Notes under the pieces: generated by a model
Databases searched by the model: none
The model's input: the letters and a program-made list of their open reading frames with translations, nothing else
What the model was told of the DNA's origin: nothing
Shown: positions 7,404-16,163 of the stretch, one piece after another
Position numbering within the stretch: position 1 is the first letter of the stretch
How the letters are laid out: every line of letters begins with the position of its first letter
Program-made: the position numbers and the translations under genes
From: Streptomyces sp. NBC_01471
GTDB taxonomy: Bacteria; Actinomycetota; Actinomycetes; Streptomycetales; Streptomycetaceae
DNA: 64,000 bases
Direction: 5' to 3'
Assembly: GCF_041438865.1 (NCBI RefSeq)
Contig: NZ_CP109450.1
Location: forward strand, 310,001-374,000

Positions 7404-9164
7404 TCAGCCGCTGGTGTGCCTGTCCCGCCGGACGAGGGAGTCGCCGGTGGCGGCCTCCTGCGGTCCTGGGGCCTTGGCGGCGCGGCCGGTGCCGCGCAGG
7501 AGGGAGGCGATCGCGGCGAGGAAGGCGAGGGCCGCACCGAAGGCGAACACGATGACCAGGCCGGAGTGGAAGGGTCCGGAGATCAGCGTCGGGAAGAACT
7601 CGCTTCCGGTCAGGGTCTGTTGCTGCGCTGCCGTCAGATGGGTCAGGGCGCCGCTGGGCTGAAGAAGATGCTGGATCGGATTGACGCCCAGTTGGGCGGC
7701 GAACAGGGACGAGACCGGTGGCAGGCTGCCGACCTGGGCGGCGACGTGGGCAGGCACGCCCTGGTGTTGCAGTCCGCTCGTGAGGGTGTGCGGGAGGCTG
7801 CCGGCCAGTCCGGCGATCATGAGGGAGAAGAACACGCCGATGGATATGGCGGTGCCGGAGTTCTGGAAGGTGGCGCGCATGCCGGAGGCGACGCCGCGCA
7901 GCTGCGCCGGCACGCTGCCCATGATCGAGGAGGAGTTGGGGGAGGCGAACATGCCGCTGGCGATCCCGTTGAGCGCGATCAGCACCGCGAAGATCCAGTA
8001 ACCGAAGTCGATCGGAAGGAGCATCAGCCCCAGGAAGCTGGCGCCGAACAGCAGAGCACCGCCGGTGGCAAGCCCCCGGGAGCCGAGGCGGTCGGACAGG
8101 TACCCGGAGACGGGGCCTGCGGCGAGGAACCCCGCGGTCAGCGGCAGCATGAAGATGCCGGCCCACAGCGGCGTGTCGCTGTAGTCGTAGCCGTGCAACG
8201 GAAGCCAGATGCCCTGCAACCAGATGATCAGCACGAACTGCATCCCGCCGCGGCCGATCGAGATGGCCAGGCCCGCCAGGTTGCCGAAGGTGAAGGCCCG
8301 CAGGCGGAAGAGAGTCAGTTGGATCATCGGCGCGGAGATGCGGTTCTCGATGGCGACGAACGCTGCCAGGAGAACCAGTCCGCCGGCTATCAGCCCGTCG
8401 ACGAGCGGGTTGGTCCAGCCCATGGTGTGCCCGCCGTACGGCTGCAGGCCGAAGGTGACCGCGATCAGGACCGCGCTCAGCCCCACCGCGAAGGTGATGT
8501 TGCCCCACCAGTCGATCCGGCCGCCGCCGCGCTTGCCGGTCTCACGCAGGGTGCGGTAGGCCCACAGCGTGAAGAACACGCCCACAGGCACGTTCACCCA
8601 GAACACCGCCCGCCAGTCCCAGGCCGACAGCAGTCCCCCGGCGACCAGGCCGATGAACATCCCGCCCAGGCCGGCGACTTGGTTGATGCCCAGGGCGAAA
8701 CCGCGCTGCTCCGCGGGAAAGGCGTCGGTCAGGATCGCGGCCGAGTTCGCGGTCAGCATCGATCCGCCGACGGCCTGCACCAACCGCCAGGCGATCAGCC
8801 ACATCGCTCCGTGGCCGCCGTCGAAGGGGTCGAATGACAGCAGGATCGAGGCGAAGGTGAAGACCGCGAACCCGGAGTTGTAGATTCGGACCCGGCCGTA
8901 CATGTCTCCCAGGCGGCCCACGGTGACGACCAGGACGGCCTGGACCAGCCGGTACCCCATGATCATCCACAGCAGATAGGCGATGTTGCCCGGTGCCAGG
9001 GGGTCCAGGTGCACGCCGCGGAAGATCGCCGGCAGGGCGATCAGCACGATGGAGCCGTCCAGGGCGGACATGAAGACCGCGGCGGTCGTGTTCGTCAGCG
9101 CTGTCCACTTGTACCGGTCACCGGTCGGGCGGCGCGGGGCGCGCGTCCCGGGAGGATCCGTCAT
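7404..9164 (-). CDS. DHA2-type (EmrB/QacA) major facilitator drug exporter
   Basis: A 586-residue integral membrane protein with about 14 predicted hydrophobic helices, the size typical of 14-TM drug/proton antiporters. Motif A-like GRLGDMYGRVRIY follows TM2, and motif C-like sequence (NQVAGLGGMFIGLVAGGLL) lies in TM5. It begins 29 bases after the MarR gene ends and is followed by the isochorismatase-like gene, so it is probably expressed from the MarR-controlled promoter. Exporters in such MarR operons usually remove the phenolic or antibiotic ligand sensed by the regulator; the actual substrate cannot be read. A long extracellular loop is seen near the C-terminus before the last helix. Confidence 0.9.
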   Translation of the reverse strand: MTDPPGTRAPRRPTGDRYKWTALTNTTAAVFMSALDGSIVLIALPAIFRGVHLDPLAPGNIAYLLWMIMGYRLVQAVLVVTVGRLGDMYGRVRIYNSGFAVFTFASILLSFDPFDGGHGAMWLIAWRLVQAVGGSMLTANSAAILTDAFPAEQRGFALGINQVAGLGGMFIGLVAGGLLSAWDWRAVFWVNVPVGVFFTLWAYRTLRETGKRGGGRIDWWGNITFAVGLSAVLIAVTFGLQPYGGHTMGWTNPLVDGLIAGGLVLLAAFVAIENRISAPMIQLTLFRLRAFTFGNLAGLAISIGRGGMQFVLIIWLQGIWLPLHGYDYSDTPLWAGIFMLPLTAGFLAAGPVSGYLSDRLGSRGLATGGALLFGASFLGLMLLPIDFGYWIFAVLIALNGIASGMFASPNSSSIMGSVPAQLRGVASGMRATFQNSGTAISIGVFFSLMIAGLAGSLPHTLTSGLQHQGVPAHVAAQVGSLPPVSSLFAAQLGVNPIQHLLQPSGALTHLTAAQQQTLTGSEFFPTLISGPFHSGLVIVFAFGAALAFLAAIASLLRGTGRAAKAPGPQEAATGDSLVRRDRHTSG

Positions 9165-9193
9165 CAGCCTGCTTCCCCATGGTTCCGTCGACG

Positions 9194-9634
9194 TCAGATG
9201 TTCTGGGCCAGCCGCTCCAGCAGCGGCGCGGCCGCCGCGAGCTGCTCCAGCTCCGCCGGGGTGAACGTGCCGCTGGTCAGGGCCCGGGCGATGAGTTCGG
9301 TCCGCGCGTTGCGCTTGTTCTTCAGGGCCTGCAGACCGTCATCGGTCACCGTCAGCACCGCGCGCCTGCCGTCGTCCGGATCCGGGCGGCGTTCGACCAG
9401 GCCCCGGGCTCGCAACGCACTGAGCGTCGCCCCCATGGCCTGTGCGGTGATCTGCACTTCGCGGGCCAGCGCCGAGGAGGTGGTGGGACCCGAGCGGTCC
9501 AGGTGCGACAGAGCGGTCCGCTCGGTCATCGTGAGCCCGCCGTCGATGGGGACTTGGCGCACCCGTCGCACCAGCACGCTGAGACTCGCCAGCAGCACCG
9601 AGGCGACTCCACCGGGGTCCAGGTCATCGTTCAT
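9194..9634 (-). CDS. MarR family transcriptional regulator
   Basis: A 146-residue winged-helix regulator, first gene of a four-gene minus-strand operon. The family core is present: LTMTERTALSHLDRSGPTTSSALAREVQITAQAMGATLSALRARGLV for the HTH and RRPDPDDGRRAVLTVTDDG for the wing with its DxRxxxxxLT pattern. The start ATG is followed by MNDDLDPGG and is preceded by a palindromic site within 10-35 bases, consistent with autorepression. The linked genes (MFS exporter, isochorismatase fold, PEBP) suggest a response to an aromatic or antibiotic-like effector. Confidence 0.9.
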   Translation of the reverse strand: MNDDLDPGGVASVLLASLSVLVRRVRQVPIDGGLTMTERTALSHLDRSGPTTSSALAREVQITAQAMGATLSALRARGLVERRPDPDDGRRAVLTVTDDGLQALKNKRNARTELIARALTSGTFTPAELEQLAAAAPLLERLAQNI

Positions 9635-9637
9635 ATA

Positions 9638-9665
9638 CTAAGGCTACCTTATAAACCTGCCTTAG
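9638..9665. promoter_or_regulatory. MarR operator candidate (nested inverted repeats)
   Basis: CTAAGG at 9638-9643 is mirrored by CCTTAG at 9660-9665, and AAGG-CTA-CCTT (9640-9650) forms a shorter dyad inside it. The segment is AT-richer than its surroundings and lies immediately upstream of the MarR gene, where its own promoter must be. Confidence 0.6.
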
Positions 9666-9920
9666 TGAATCGCCGGCGCGGTCCACTGGTCGTGTCCGGA
9701 GCAGCCCAGACCGGGGTGGATGCCGCCGCAGGGCGCTCCCCCGGAACCTCTGCGACGTGTGCGCCATCTCCTACGGGCGGGCGAGCGGGGGCCCTACGCG
9801 TCCCGGACACCGGCGCCCCGGCGCGCTCTCAACTCGCCGCTCAGCTACGGGGAACTGCCACCGTACGGGCGGGCAACGTCCGAGCCCTCCGGGGGCCAGG
9901 GGCGCCCCGTCGGGGGTTCA

Positions 9921-10199
9921 TCATTCAGCCCCGGCGAGGAGTTGCTCGATTCGGGCCGCGTTCTTCCAGCAGTCCGGGTTGCCGATGTCGGCGAGCTGTC
10001 CGCGCCGGAAGAGGTACCACTGCGATGCGGTCATATCGTGGTCGGCGTCGCGTACCAGATCGCCGTGCGCGCCGGCCCGGAGTACGCCGTCGGTGACCAG
10101 GCCCACGCCGGCACAGTCGACGAGGCCCTGCGGGACGGCGCCGGCCCGGATGAGGACGTCGACGACAGCAGGCATGCCGCAGTACACGGCGTGCGACAA
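9921..10199 (-). pseudogene. remnant of an ankyrin-repeat-like protein
   Basis: The frame encodes an ankyrin-type stretch: GGGTALSHAVYCGMPAVVDVLIRAGA, where TALxHAVxxGxPAVVDVLIxAGA matches the repeat consensus, followed by a less regular continuation (GLVDCAGVGLV, MTASQWYLFRRGQLADI). The ankyrin part begins upstream of the only available start (TTG at 10199), and the open frame above it has no ATG or GTG before a stop. This suggests a 5'-truncated gene. It ends in a normal stop at 9921. A short functional gene with a TTG start is possible but less likely. Confidence 0.4.
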
Positions 10200-10425
10200 G
10201 GCGGTGCCACCGCCGGGAATGGAGTCGCCACTGCTCTCCGGGTCGGCTCCCGCCGTTCCAGGCCTGGGAGACCGAACCCCATCCCTGAATGACCCGGTGC
10301 TCGCCGCCGGACATCACACCCACAGCCGTACGACCACGAGCCGCACGGTCGCAGTTCTTCACGTGAAGCCAGGAGCCGGCCGCAGGCCCCCAGCCCCGCG
10401 GCCTCTGCACATCAGGCCAAGCGCC

Positions 10426-10902
10426 CTACCGCTGTGGCCCCTGGACCGCGCGCCGCAGCAGTGCGAGGAACTGGTCGCGCTCCTGCGGCGAGAAGTGCGC
10501 CAGCATCTGGTCGCCCACCGCGACGACGGCGGGGGCGAGAGAGGTGGCCAGCTCCTGGCCGCTTTCGGTGACGCTCACCAGCTTCCTCCGTCTGTCGCTG
10601 TCGTCCTTGGTGATGTCCACCAGACCCCGCCGCCGCAGGCGGTCCAGAAGTGGCGCCACAGTCGACTTGTCGAGGTTGGCCAGCGCACCGAGCATGCCCT
10701 GGTCCATGGCACCGCGGGCGTGCAGCAGGCTCAGAACAGTGAACTGAGGCCCGGTCAGGTCCTGGTGGACCTGCTCGTACCAGAGTCGGGCGTGCACCTG
10801 GTTCAGCTGGCGCGCCAGGGGGCCGATTCCGCCGATCGCGGCGAGCAGGTCACCGGAGCCCTGGCCCTGGTTCCGGTTCTGGTCCCGGTCCTGCGATGAC
10901 AT
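10426..10902 (-). CDS. MarR family transcriptional regulator (aromatic decarboxylase operon)
   Basis: A 158-residue winged-helix regulator. LTGPQFTVLSLLHARGAMDQGMLGALANLDKSTVAPLLDRLRRRGLV is the HTH and DDSDRRRKLVSVTESG the wing. The N-terminus has a Q/D/R/N-rich tail (SSQDRDQNRNQGQG). The start at 10902 is preferred over 10941 because the upstream extension would overlap the repeat-containing promoter region. Divergent from a UbiX/UbiD pair, as is usual for repressors of phenolic-acid decarboxylase genes, which are released by the phenolic substrate. Confidence 0.85.
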   Translation of the reverse strand: MSSQDRDQNRNQGQGSGDLLAAIGGIGPLARQLNQVHARLWYEQVHQDLTGPQFTVLSLLHARGAMDQGMLGALANLDKSTVAPLLDRLRRRGLVDITKDDSDRRRKLVSVTESGQELATSLAPAVVAVGDQMLAHFSPQERDQFLALLRRAVQGPQR

Positions 10903-10929
10903 ATCCCGCCGCCGTTCTGTCGAATTGAT

Positions 10930-10976
10930 TAGGACGTACACGTACTATATCGTCGATGGAACTAGGACGCACACGT
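10930..10976. promoter_or_regulatory. paired direct repeats, probable MarR binding sites
   Basis: TAGGACGTACACGT at 10930-10943 recurs as TAGGACGCACACGT at 10963-10976 (13 of 14 identical) with a 33-base period, close to three helical turns. They lie in the divergent spacer between the MarR gene and the UbiX gene, so one site per promoter is plausible. Confidence 0.6.
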
Positions 10977-11011
10977 CATAACTGTGTGCGACACGAACGA
11001 GAGGTGGCGAC

Positions 11012-11620
11012 ATGAAACTCATCGTCGCGATGACCGGGGCGACCGGCGCCCCTCTGGGGGTACGCCTGCTGGAAGCCCTCAGAGAGCTGGAGGTCGAAAC
11101 GCACCTGATCGTCAGCCGCTGGGCGCGGGCCACGCTCGCGCAGGAGACGGGGTGCGCGCTGCGCGATGTGCAGGCACTCGCCTCGGTGTGCCACAGCCCG
11201 GATGATCAGGGGGCGTCGATATCCAGCGGCTCGTTCCGGGTGGACGGCATGGTGGTCGTGCCGTGCAGCATGAAGACTCTGGCCTCCATCCGTACCGGCT
11301 ATGGCGAGGGCCTGATCGGCCGTGCCGCAGATGTGGTGCTCAAGGAACGGCGCAAACTGGTCCTGGTCGCCCGGGAGACACCGCTGTCGGCCGTGCACCT
11401 GGAGAACATGCTGGCACTGACGCGGATGGGCGCCGTCGTCATGCCGCCGGTCCCCGCGTTCTACAACCGCCCCTCGACGATCGCCGATGTCGTCGAACAC
11501 ATCGTCGCGCGCGTACTGGACCAGTTCGACCTGGACATGCCCACCGCACAGCGATGGCAGGGCATGAAGGGGGCCGCCCGCCGCACAGGGCCACCCCTGT
11601 GGGCCACCGACGCTCTCTGA
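11012..11620 (+). CDS. UbiX-family flavin prenyltransferase (decarboxylase subunit B)
   Basis: A 202-residue flavoprotein that makes prenylated FMN, the cofactor of UbiD decarboxylases. Features: MKLIVAMTGATGAPLGVRLLEAL (FMN-binding G-x-T/S-G motif), the internal VVPCSMKTLASIRTGYGEGLIGRAADVVLKERRKLVLVARETPLS block, and MPPVPAFYNRP near the end, all typical of UbiX/VdcB. A strong Shine-Dalgarno (GAGAGGTGGC) precedes the ATG. It is followed after 83 bases by the UbiD-type gene and is divergent from a MarR gene. Named as in the vdc/shdB type operons, it would serve vanillate or 4-hydroxybenzoate decarboxylation; the exact acid cannot be told. Confidence 0.92.
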   Translation: MKLIVAMTGATGAPLGVRLLEALRELEVETHLIVSRWARATLAQETGCALRDVQALASVCHSPDDQGASISSGSFRVDGMVVVPCSMKTLASIRTGYGEGLIGRAADVVLKERRKLVLVARETPLSAVHLENMLALTRMGAVVMPPVPAFYNRPSTIADVVEHIVARVLDQFDLDMPTAQRWQGMKGAARRTGPPLWATDAL

Positions 11621-11703
11621 CGGCCCCTCACTCCACAGCGTCAGCCATCCCCGCGATGCCGCATGAGCGGTATCCAAGCTTGCCGGCCAAGAAAGGTTCT
11701 GTC

Positions 11704-13215
11704 ATGACACAACGCGGCAACGCACTCAACTTCCGTGACTTCGTGGAGGATTCGCTCACCCTCGGCGACGCGGTCGACATCCGCGAACCGGTCAGCCCCA
11801 CCCTGGAAGTCGGAGCCATCACCAGGCGCGTCTACGAGACGAGGAGCCCCGCCCCGCTGTTCAGCAACCTGACCGAGGGAAAGGCAGGATGCCGGATTCT
11901 CGGAGCCCCCGCCGGCCTGAGCGGCATCGGCGAGGGAACGTACGGCCGGCTCGCCGCACACTTCGGACTGGCGCGCGAGACCACGCCACGGCAGCTGCTG
12001 GAACGACTCATCTCCGCGATGCACGCAGCCCCCGTCGCCCCACAGGTGGTGGAAACAGGACCGTGCAAGGAGAACGTACTGACCGGTGACGACGTCGACC
12101 TGGAGCACTTCCCGGTGCCGTTGCTGCACCAGGAGGACGGCGGCCGTTACTTCGGGACCTACGGCTTCCATGTGGTGCGCTCCCCCGACGGGCGGTGGAC
12201 CAGCTGGTCGGTCAGCCGCACCATGCTCGGCGGTCGCAACACACTCGTCGGCCCGGCCATGGCGCAGCAGCACCTCGGCATGATCCACGCCATGTGGCGC
12301 GAGCAGGGGCTGCCGACTCCCTGGGCCATGGTGCTCGGGGCCCCGCCGGCGGCACTGGCCGCGGCGGGTATGCCGCTGCCCGCCGAGGTGAACGAGGACG
12401 GCTACGTCGGGGCCCTGACCGGCAGTGCCGTCGAGGTGGTCCGGACCGAGCTGCACGACCTGTACGTCCCGGCCAACGCGGAGATCGTGCTGGAGGGATA
12501 CATCAGCCCCGACGAGACCGCCCCGGAAGGGCCGATGGGTGAGTACCACGGATACTCCTTCGCCGGGAGCAAGCAGCAACCCGTCTTCCACGTCGAGGCG
12601 GTGACCCACCGCAACGACCCCATCCTGCCGGTCTGCGTGGCGGGCCTCCCCCCGGAGGAGAACCACACCATCTGGGGCACCATGATCTCCGCCGCCAGTC
12701 TGGACCTGCTGCGCTCCAGCGGTCTTCCCGTGGAGATGGCCTGGTGTTCCTACGAGGCCGCGACGTGCTGGATCGCCGTATCCATAGATGTCCAGCGGCT
12801 GGCGCAGATGGGACTCAGCGAACGGGAACTGGCCGATGCGGTGGCCCGCGTCCTCTTCGGCTCACACACCGGATGGCTGGTGCCCAAGGTCATCCTGGTG
12901 GCGAACGACATCGACATCACCGACATCAACCAGGTGGTGTGGGCCCTTGCCACCCGGTACCACCCGGGCACCGGTGAGTACGTCTACCCCGATGCGCCGG
13001 GCATCCCCATGGTTCCCTACCTGACTCCGGACGAGGTGCGCACCGGCCGGGGCGGCAAGTCCGTCATGTGCTGTCTGCTGCCGGAGCAGTTCGAAGGCAC
13101 CACCCGGGGCACCACCGCGTCCTTCCGGCACTCGTTCCCCAGTGACCTGCAAGAACGGGTCGTGGGAAACTGGGTCGGATACGGCTTCCCCCCGGACAGG
13201 TCCACTGCGGCCTGA
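11704..13215 (+). CDS. UbiD-family aromatic acid decarboxylase (subunit C type)
   Basis: A 503-residue prenyl-FMN-dependent decarboxylase. The catalytic residues line up with fungal Fdc1 (R173, E277, E282): R172 in SVSRTM, E275 and E280 in EGPMGEYHGY. The length and the GTYGFHVV and ENHTIWGTMISA stretches also fit. AAAGG lies before the ATG. It acts with the upstream UbiX enzyme in one operon. The small third subunit (VdcD, about 75 residues) found in the Streptomyces vanillate operon is not visible downstream before the convergent etfA gene. The direction in vivo is normally decarboxylation to a phenol, possibly for detoxification. Confidence 0.92.
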   Translation: MTQRGNALNFRDFVEDSLTLGDAVDIREPVSPTLEVGAITRRVYETRSPAPLFSNLTEGKAGCRILGAPAGLSGIGEGTYGRLAAHFGLARETTPRQLLERLISAMHAAPVAPQVVETGPCKENVLTGDDVDLEHFPVPLLHQEDGGRYFGTYGFHVVRSPDGRWTSWSVSRTMLGGRNTLVGPAMAQQHLGMIHAMWREQGLPTPWAMVLGAPPAALAAAGMPLPAEVNEDGYVGALTGSAVEVVRTELHDLYVPANAEIVLEGYISPDETAPEGPMGEYHGYSFAGSKQQPVFHVEAVTHRNDPILPVCVAGLPPEENHTIWGTMISAASLDLLRSSGLPVEMAWCSYEAATCWIAVSIDVQRLAQMGLSERELADAVARVLFGSHTGWLVPKVILVANDIDITDINQVVWALATRYHPGTGEYVYPDAPGIPMVPYLTPDEVRTGRGGKSVMCCLLPEQFEGTTRGTTASFRHSFPSDLQERVVGNWVGYGFPPDRSTAA

Positions 13216-13376
13216 CGGGCCGCCAGAGCGTCCCGGGCAGCCCTCCCCCCAGCCGGTCCGGGGGCTCGGAAGTCGAAGCGGGGCGGAGGCTGGTGCGGTG
13301 CGCGGAACGGGACTGTGCCGCCGCCCCATGGCGCGTCAGCATCCCCCGGCAATGGGCCAGTACGGGCTGCGAGGGC

Positions 13377-14339
13377 TCAGCCCTTGCGGGCGGTGACTTC
13401 TTCGGTGAGCTGCGGGACGACCTGGAAGAGGTCGCCGACAATGCCGTAGTCGACGAGGTCGAAGATCGGCGCCTCGGCGTCCTTGTTGACCGCGACGATG
13501 GTCTTCGACGTCTGCATGCCGGCCCGGTGCTGGATCGCCCCGGAGATACCGTTGGCGATGTAGAGCTGCGGCGAGACGGACTTACCGGTCTGGCCCACCT
13601 GGTTGGAGTGCGGATACCAGCCCGCGTCCACAGCCGCACGCGAGGCACCGACAGCGGCGCCGAGCGAGTCCGCGAGCGCCTCGATGATGTGGAAGTTCTC
13701 CGCACCGTTGACCCCACGCCCACCCGACACCACGATCGCGGCCTCGGTCAGGTCCGGGCGGCCCGTCGACTCACGCGCTGTGCGCGAGACGACCCTGGTG
13801 CCCGTCGAGTTCTCACCGAAGGACACCGTCAGCGCCTCGACCGTGCCCGCGGCCGGGGCCGCCTCGACCGGCGCCGAGTTCGGCTTGACCGTGATGACCG
13901 GGGTACCGCGGGAGACGCGGGACTTGGTGGTGAACGACGCCGCGAACGCCGACTGCGTGGCGACCGGACCATCCGCACCCGCCTCCAGGTCGGTGGCGTC
14001 GGTGATGATGCCCGAGCCGATACGCACCGCGAGACGCGCGGCGATCTCCTTGCCCTCCGCGGACGACGGCACCAGCACCGCGGCCGGGGACACCGCGTCA
14101 CAGGCGGCCTGCAAAGCATCGACCTTCGGGACGACGAGGTAGTCGGCGAACTCGGGAGCATCAGAGGTGAGAACCTTCACCGCACCGTGCTCCGCGAGAG
14201 CGGCAGCGGTGTCGGCGGCGCCCGCGCCCAGCGCGACAGCGACCGGGTCACCGATCCGCCGGGCCAGCGTCAACAGCTCCAGGGTGGGCTTGCGGACGGC
14301 ACCATCGAGGTGATCGACATAAACGAGAACTTCAGCCAT
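13377..14339 (-). CDS. etfA: electron transfer flavoprotein alpha subunit
   Basis: A 320-residue ETF alpha chain. The N-terminus [13 protein letters not shown] and the C-terminal FAD-binding region are clear: [39 protein letters not shown], then [25 protein letters not shown] and [27 protein letters not shown]. With EtfB it carries electrons from acyl-CoA dehydrogenases to the respiratory chain. It follows etfB by 61 bases in one operon. The pair is divergent from a TetR gene, unusual in that ETF genes are often treated as housekeeping; the shared palindrome suggests repression tied to fatty-acid or aromatic acyl-CoA supply. Confidence 0.95.
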   Translation of the reverse strand: MAEVLVYVDHLDGAVRKPTLELLTLARRIGDPVAVALGAGAADTAAALAEHGAVKVLTSDAPEFADYLVVPKVDALQAACDAVSPAAVLVPSSAEGKEIAARLAVRIGSGIITDATDLEAGADGPVATQSAFAASFTTKSRVSRGTPVITVKPNSAPVEAAPAAGTVEALTVSFGENSTGTRVVSRTARESTGRPDLTEAAIVVSGGRGVNGAENFHIIEALADSLGAAVGASRAAVDAGWYPHSNQVGQTGKSVSPQLYIANGISGAIQHRAGMQTSKTIVAVNKDAEAPIFDLVDYGIVGDLFQVVPQLTEEVTARKG

Positions 14340-14400
14340 GGGATTGCTCTCCTGCTGCGAATACGAAGAATCTGAGGGCGGTTGAGAGGCTCGGGGAGCC

Positions 14401-15186
14401 TCAGATGAACTTCTGGCCCGCGAGGAACTCCGCGAGCTGCTTGCCGCCCTCACCCTCGTCCTTGACGATCGTGCCGGCGGTACGGGCCGGACGCTGCGCC
14501 GCGGAGTCGACCTTCGTCCAGGCACCCTCCAGACCGACCTCACCGGCCTCCAGGCCCAGGTCCTCCAGGTCCAGGGACTCCACCGGCTTCTTCTTCGCGG
14601 CCATGATGCCCTTGAACGACGGATAGCGGGCCTCGCCCGACTGGTCCGTCACGGACACGACGGCCGGCAGCGAGGCCTCCAGCTGCTCACTGGCGGTGTC
14701 GCCGTCACGCCGGCCCCGCACCGTGGTGCCCTCGACCGACACCTCGGACAAAAGCGTCACCTGCGGGACCCCGAGCCGCTCCGCGAGGAGCGCCGGGAGC
14801 ACGCCCATCGTGCCGTCGGTCGAAGCCATACCGCAGACGACCAGGTCGTAACCGGTCTTCTCGACGGCCTTCGCCAGCACCAGCGACGTACCCATCACAT
14901 CAGTACCGTGCAGATCGTCGTCCTCGACATGGACCGCCTTGTCCGCACCCATCGACAGCGCCTTGCGCAACGCGTCCTTCGCATCCTCCGGACCGACCGT
15001 CAGGACAGTGATCTCCGCGTCGTCAGCCTCGCCCGCGATCTGGAGCGCCTGCTCCACCGCGTACTCGTCGAGCTCCGACAGCAGCCCGTCGACATCATCA
15101 CGGTCCAGCGTCAGGTCATCGGCGAAATGCCGGTCACCAGTGGCATCGGGCACATACTTCACACAGACAACGATCCTCAAGCTCAC
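14401..15186 (-). CDS. etfB: electron transfer flavoprotein beta subunit
   Basis: A 261-residue ETF beta chain beginning at GTG (15186) with AGGAGAG just upstream. [17 protein letters not shown] is the usual N-terminus; [44 protein letters not shown] and the [13 protein letters not shown] segment identify the family. It binds AMP and part of the FAD site and docks the dehydrogenase through its recognition loop. First gene of the etfB-etfA operon, divergent from the TetR gene; the operator palindrome lies 48-84 bases before the start. Confidence 0.95.
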   Translation of the reverse strand: MSLRIVVCVKYVPDATGDRHFADDLTLDRDDVDGLLSELDEYAVEQALQIAGEADDAEITVLTVGPEDAKDALRKALSMGADKAVHVEDDDLHGTDVMGTSLVLAKAVEKTGYDLVVCGMASTDGTMGVLPALLAERLGVPQVTLLSEVSVEGTTVRGRRDGDTASEQLEASLPAVVSVTDQSGEARYPSFKGIMAAKKKPVESLDLEDLGLEAGEVGLEGAWTKVDSAAQRPARTAGTIVKDEGEGGKQLAEFLAGQKFI

Positions 15187-15233
15187 GCCGGCTCTCCTAC
15201 CTGTACCTGATGGCGGTCGTGGAGACGAGATTA

Positions 15234-15270
15234 TGGCACTCAGTACCCCCTGTAAAGGTACGTAGTGCCA
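15234..15270. promoter_or_regulatory. TetR operator 1 (long perfect-arm palindrome)
   Basis: TGGCACTCAGTACC (15234-15247) and GGTACGTAGTGCCA (15257-15270) form an inverted repeat with 13 of 14 arm pairs matching and a 9-base spacer. It lies between etfB and the divergent TetR gene, so it can control both. A second copy is seen at 16063-16100. Confidence 0.75.
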
Positions 15271-15300
15271 GCAGGCCGCCTCCGGTGCTACGTTCCCCGC

Positions 15301-16041
15301 ATGACTGAGCCGCGCAGACCAGCCAAGAAGGCCGCCATGCGAGACGTGCTCGCCGAGGCGGCGTTCGAGCTCTTCCTCGAGCGGGGCTTCGAGCAGACCA
15401 CGGTGGATGACATCGTCGCCCGGGCCGGGGTCGGACGCCGGTCGTTCTTCCGCTACTTCCCGTCCAAGGAGGACGCGGTCTTCCCCGACCACGAGCGCTG
15501 CCTGGCCGATATGACCGCATTCCTGGAGACCGCAGACGATGCCGAACCGGTGGGCGCGGTGTGCGACGCGGCCAGGATCGTCCTGCGCATGTACGCAGCG
15601 AACCCCGAGTTCTCCGTGCAGCGCTACCGCCTCACGCGGGAAGTTCCCGGGCTGCGCACCTACGAGCTGTCCGTGGTACGCCGTTACGAACGGACCCTCG
15701 CCGGGTACTTGGAGCGGCGTTGTGACGGGACCCGGGACGGGGCGCTGCGCGCCGAGGTGATCGCCGCGTCCGTGGTCGCAGCGCACAACAACAGCTTGCG
15801 ATCCTGGCTTCGTTCGGGCGGCGACGGTGACGCCGAGGCTGCGGTGGACCATGCGCTCGGGCTCGTGCGGGAGACGTGGGGAAGCACCGTCGGGCACCCG
15901 GCCGCACCGGCGTCACCGACCGCACCGACCGCACCGACCGCACCGGCTGCCGAGAGCGAAGTGATCGTCATGGTCGCCCCGAAGGGTGCCCCGATGTGGC
16001 GCGTGGTGCAGAGCATCGAGACGGCCTTCGGAGAGGGGTGA
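15301..16041 (+). CDS. TetR family transcriptional regulator
   Basis: A 246-residue repressor. The DNA-binding region is standard: VLAEAAFELFLERGFEQTTVDDIVARAGVGRRSFFRYFPSKEDAVF. The ligand-binding part resembles the AcrR/mycofactocin-type group (VRRYERTLAGYLERR). An odd feature is a linker of four to five near-perfect repeats of Ala-Pro-Thr (SPTAPTAPTAPAA, about residues 204-217) before a short C-terminal tail. It is divergent from etfBA, and its probable operator appears also before the DUF35 gene just downstream. A role in sensing an acyl-CoA is plausible from these neighbours. Confidence 0.9.
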   Translation: MTEPRRPAKKAAMRDVLAEAAFELFLERGFEQTTVDDIVARAGVGRRSFFRYFPSKEDAVFPDHERCLADMTAFLETADDAEPVGAVCDAARIVLRMYAANPEFSVQRYRLTREVPGLRTYELSVVRRYERTLAGYLERRCDGTRDGALRAEVIAASVVAAHNNSLRSWLRSGGDGDAEAAVDHALGLVRETWGSTVGHPAAPASPTAPTAPTAPAAESEVIVMVAPKGAPMWRVVQSIETAFGEG

Positions 16042-16062
16042 GCGCGTCGAGACCAGCCCGTA

Positions 16063-16100
16063 CAGCACTCAGTACCTTTACCGTCAGGCACTGGGTGCCA
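16063..16100. promoter_or_regulatory. TetR operator 2, upstream of the DUF35 gene
   Basis: CAGCACTCAGTACC (16063-16076) and GGCACTGGGTGCCA (16087-16100) reproduce the two arms seen at 15234-15270 with one or two changes in each arm and a 10-base spacer. It lies 63 bases before the ATG of the DUF35 gene and just after the TetR stop. Confidence 0.65.
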
Positions 16101-16163
16101 TATGGTGCGGATGCGCTGACCTGAAGGGGCGGCGCACCCACGTCGAGCGCAAGGGGCTGCGGA

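Noticed and set aside
13216..13376. possible VdcD-type small gene after the UbiD gene
   Set aside because: No frame in the spacer gives a start, ribosome-binding site and the Cys-rich sequence expected.
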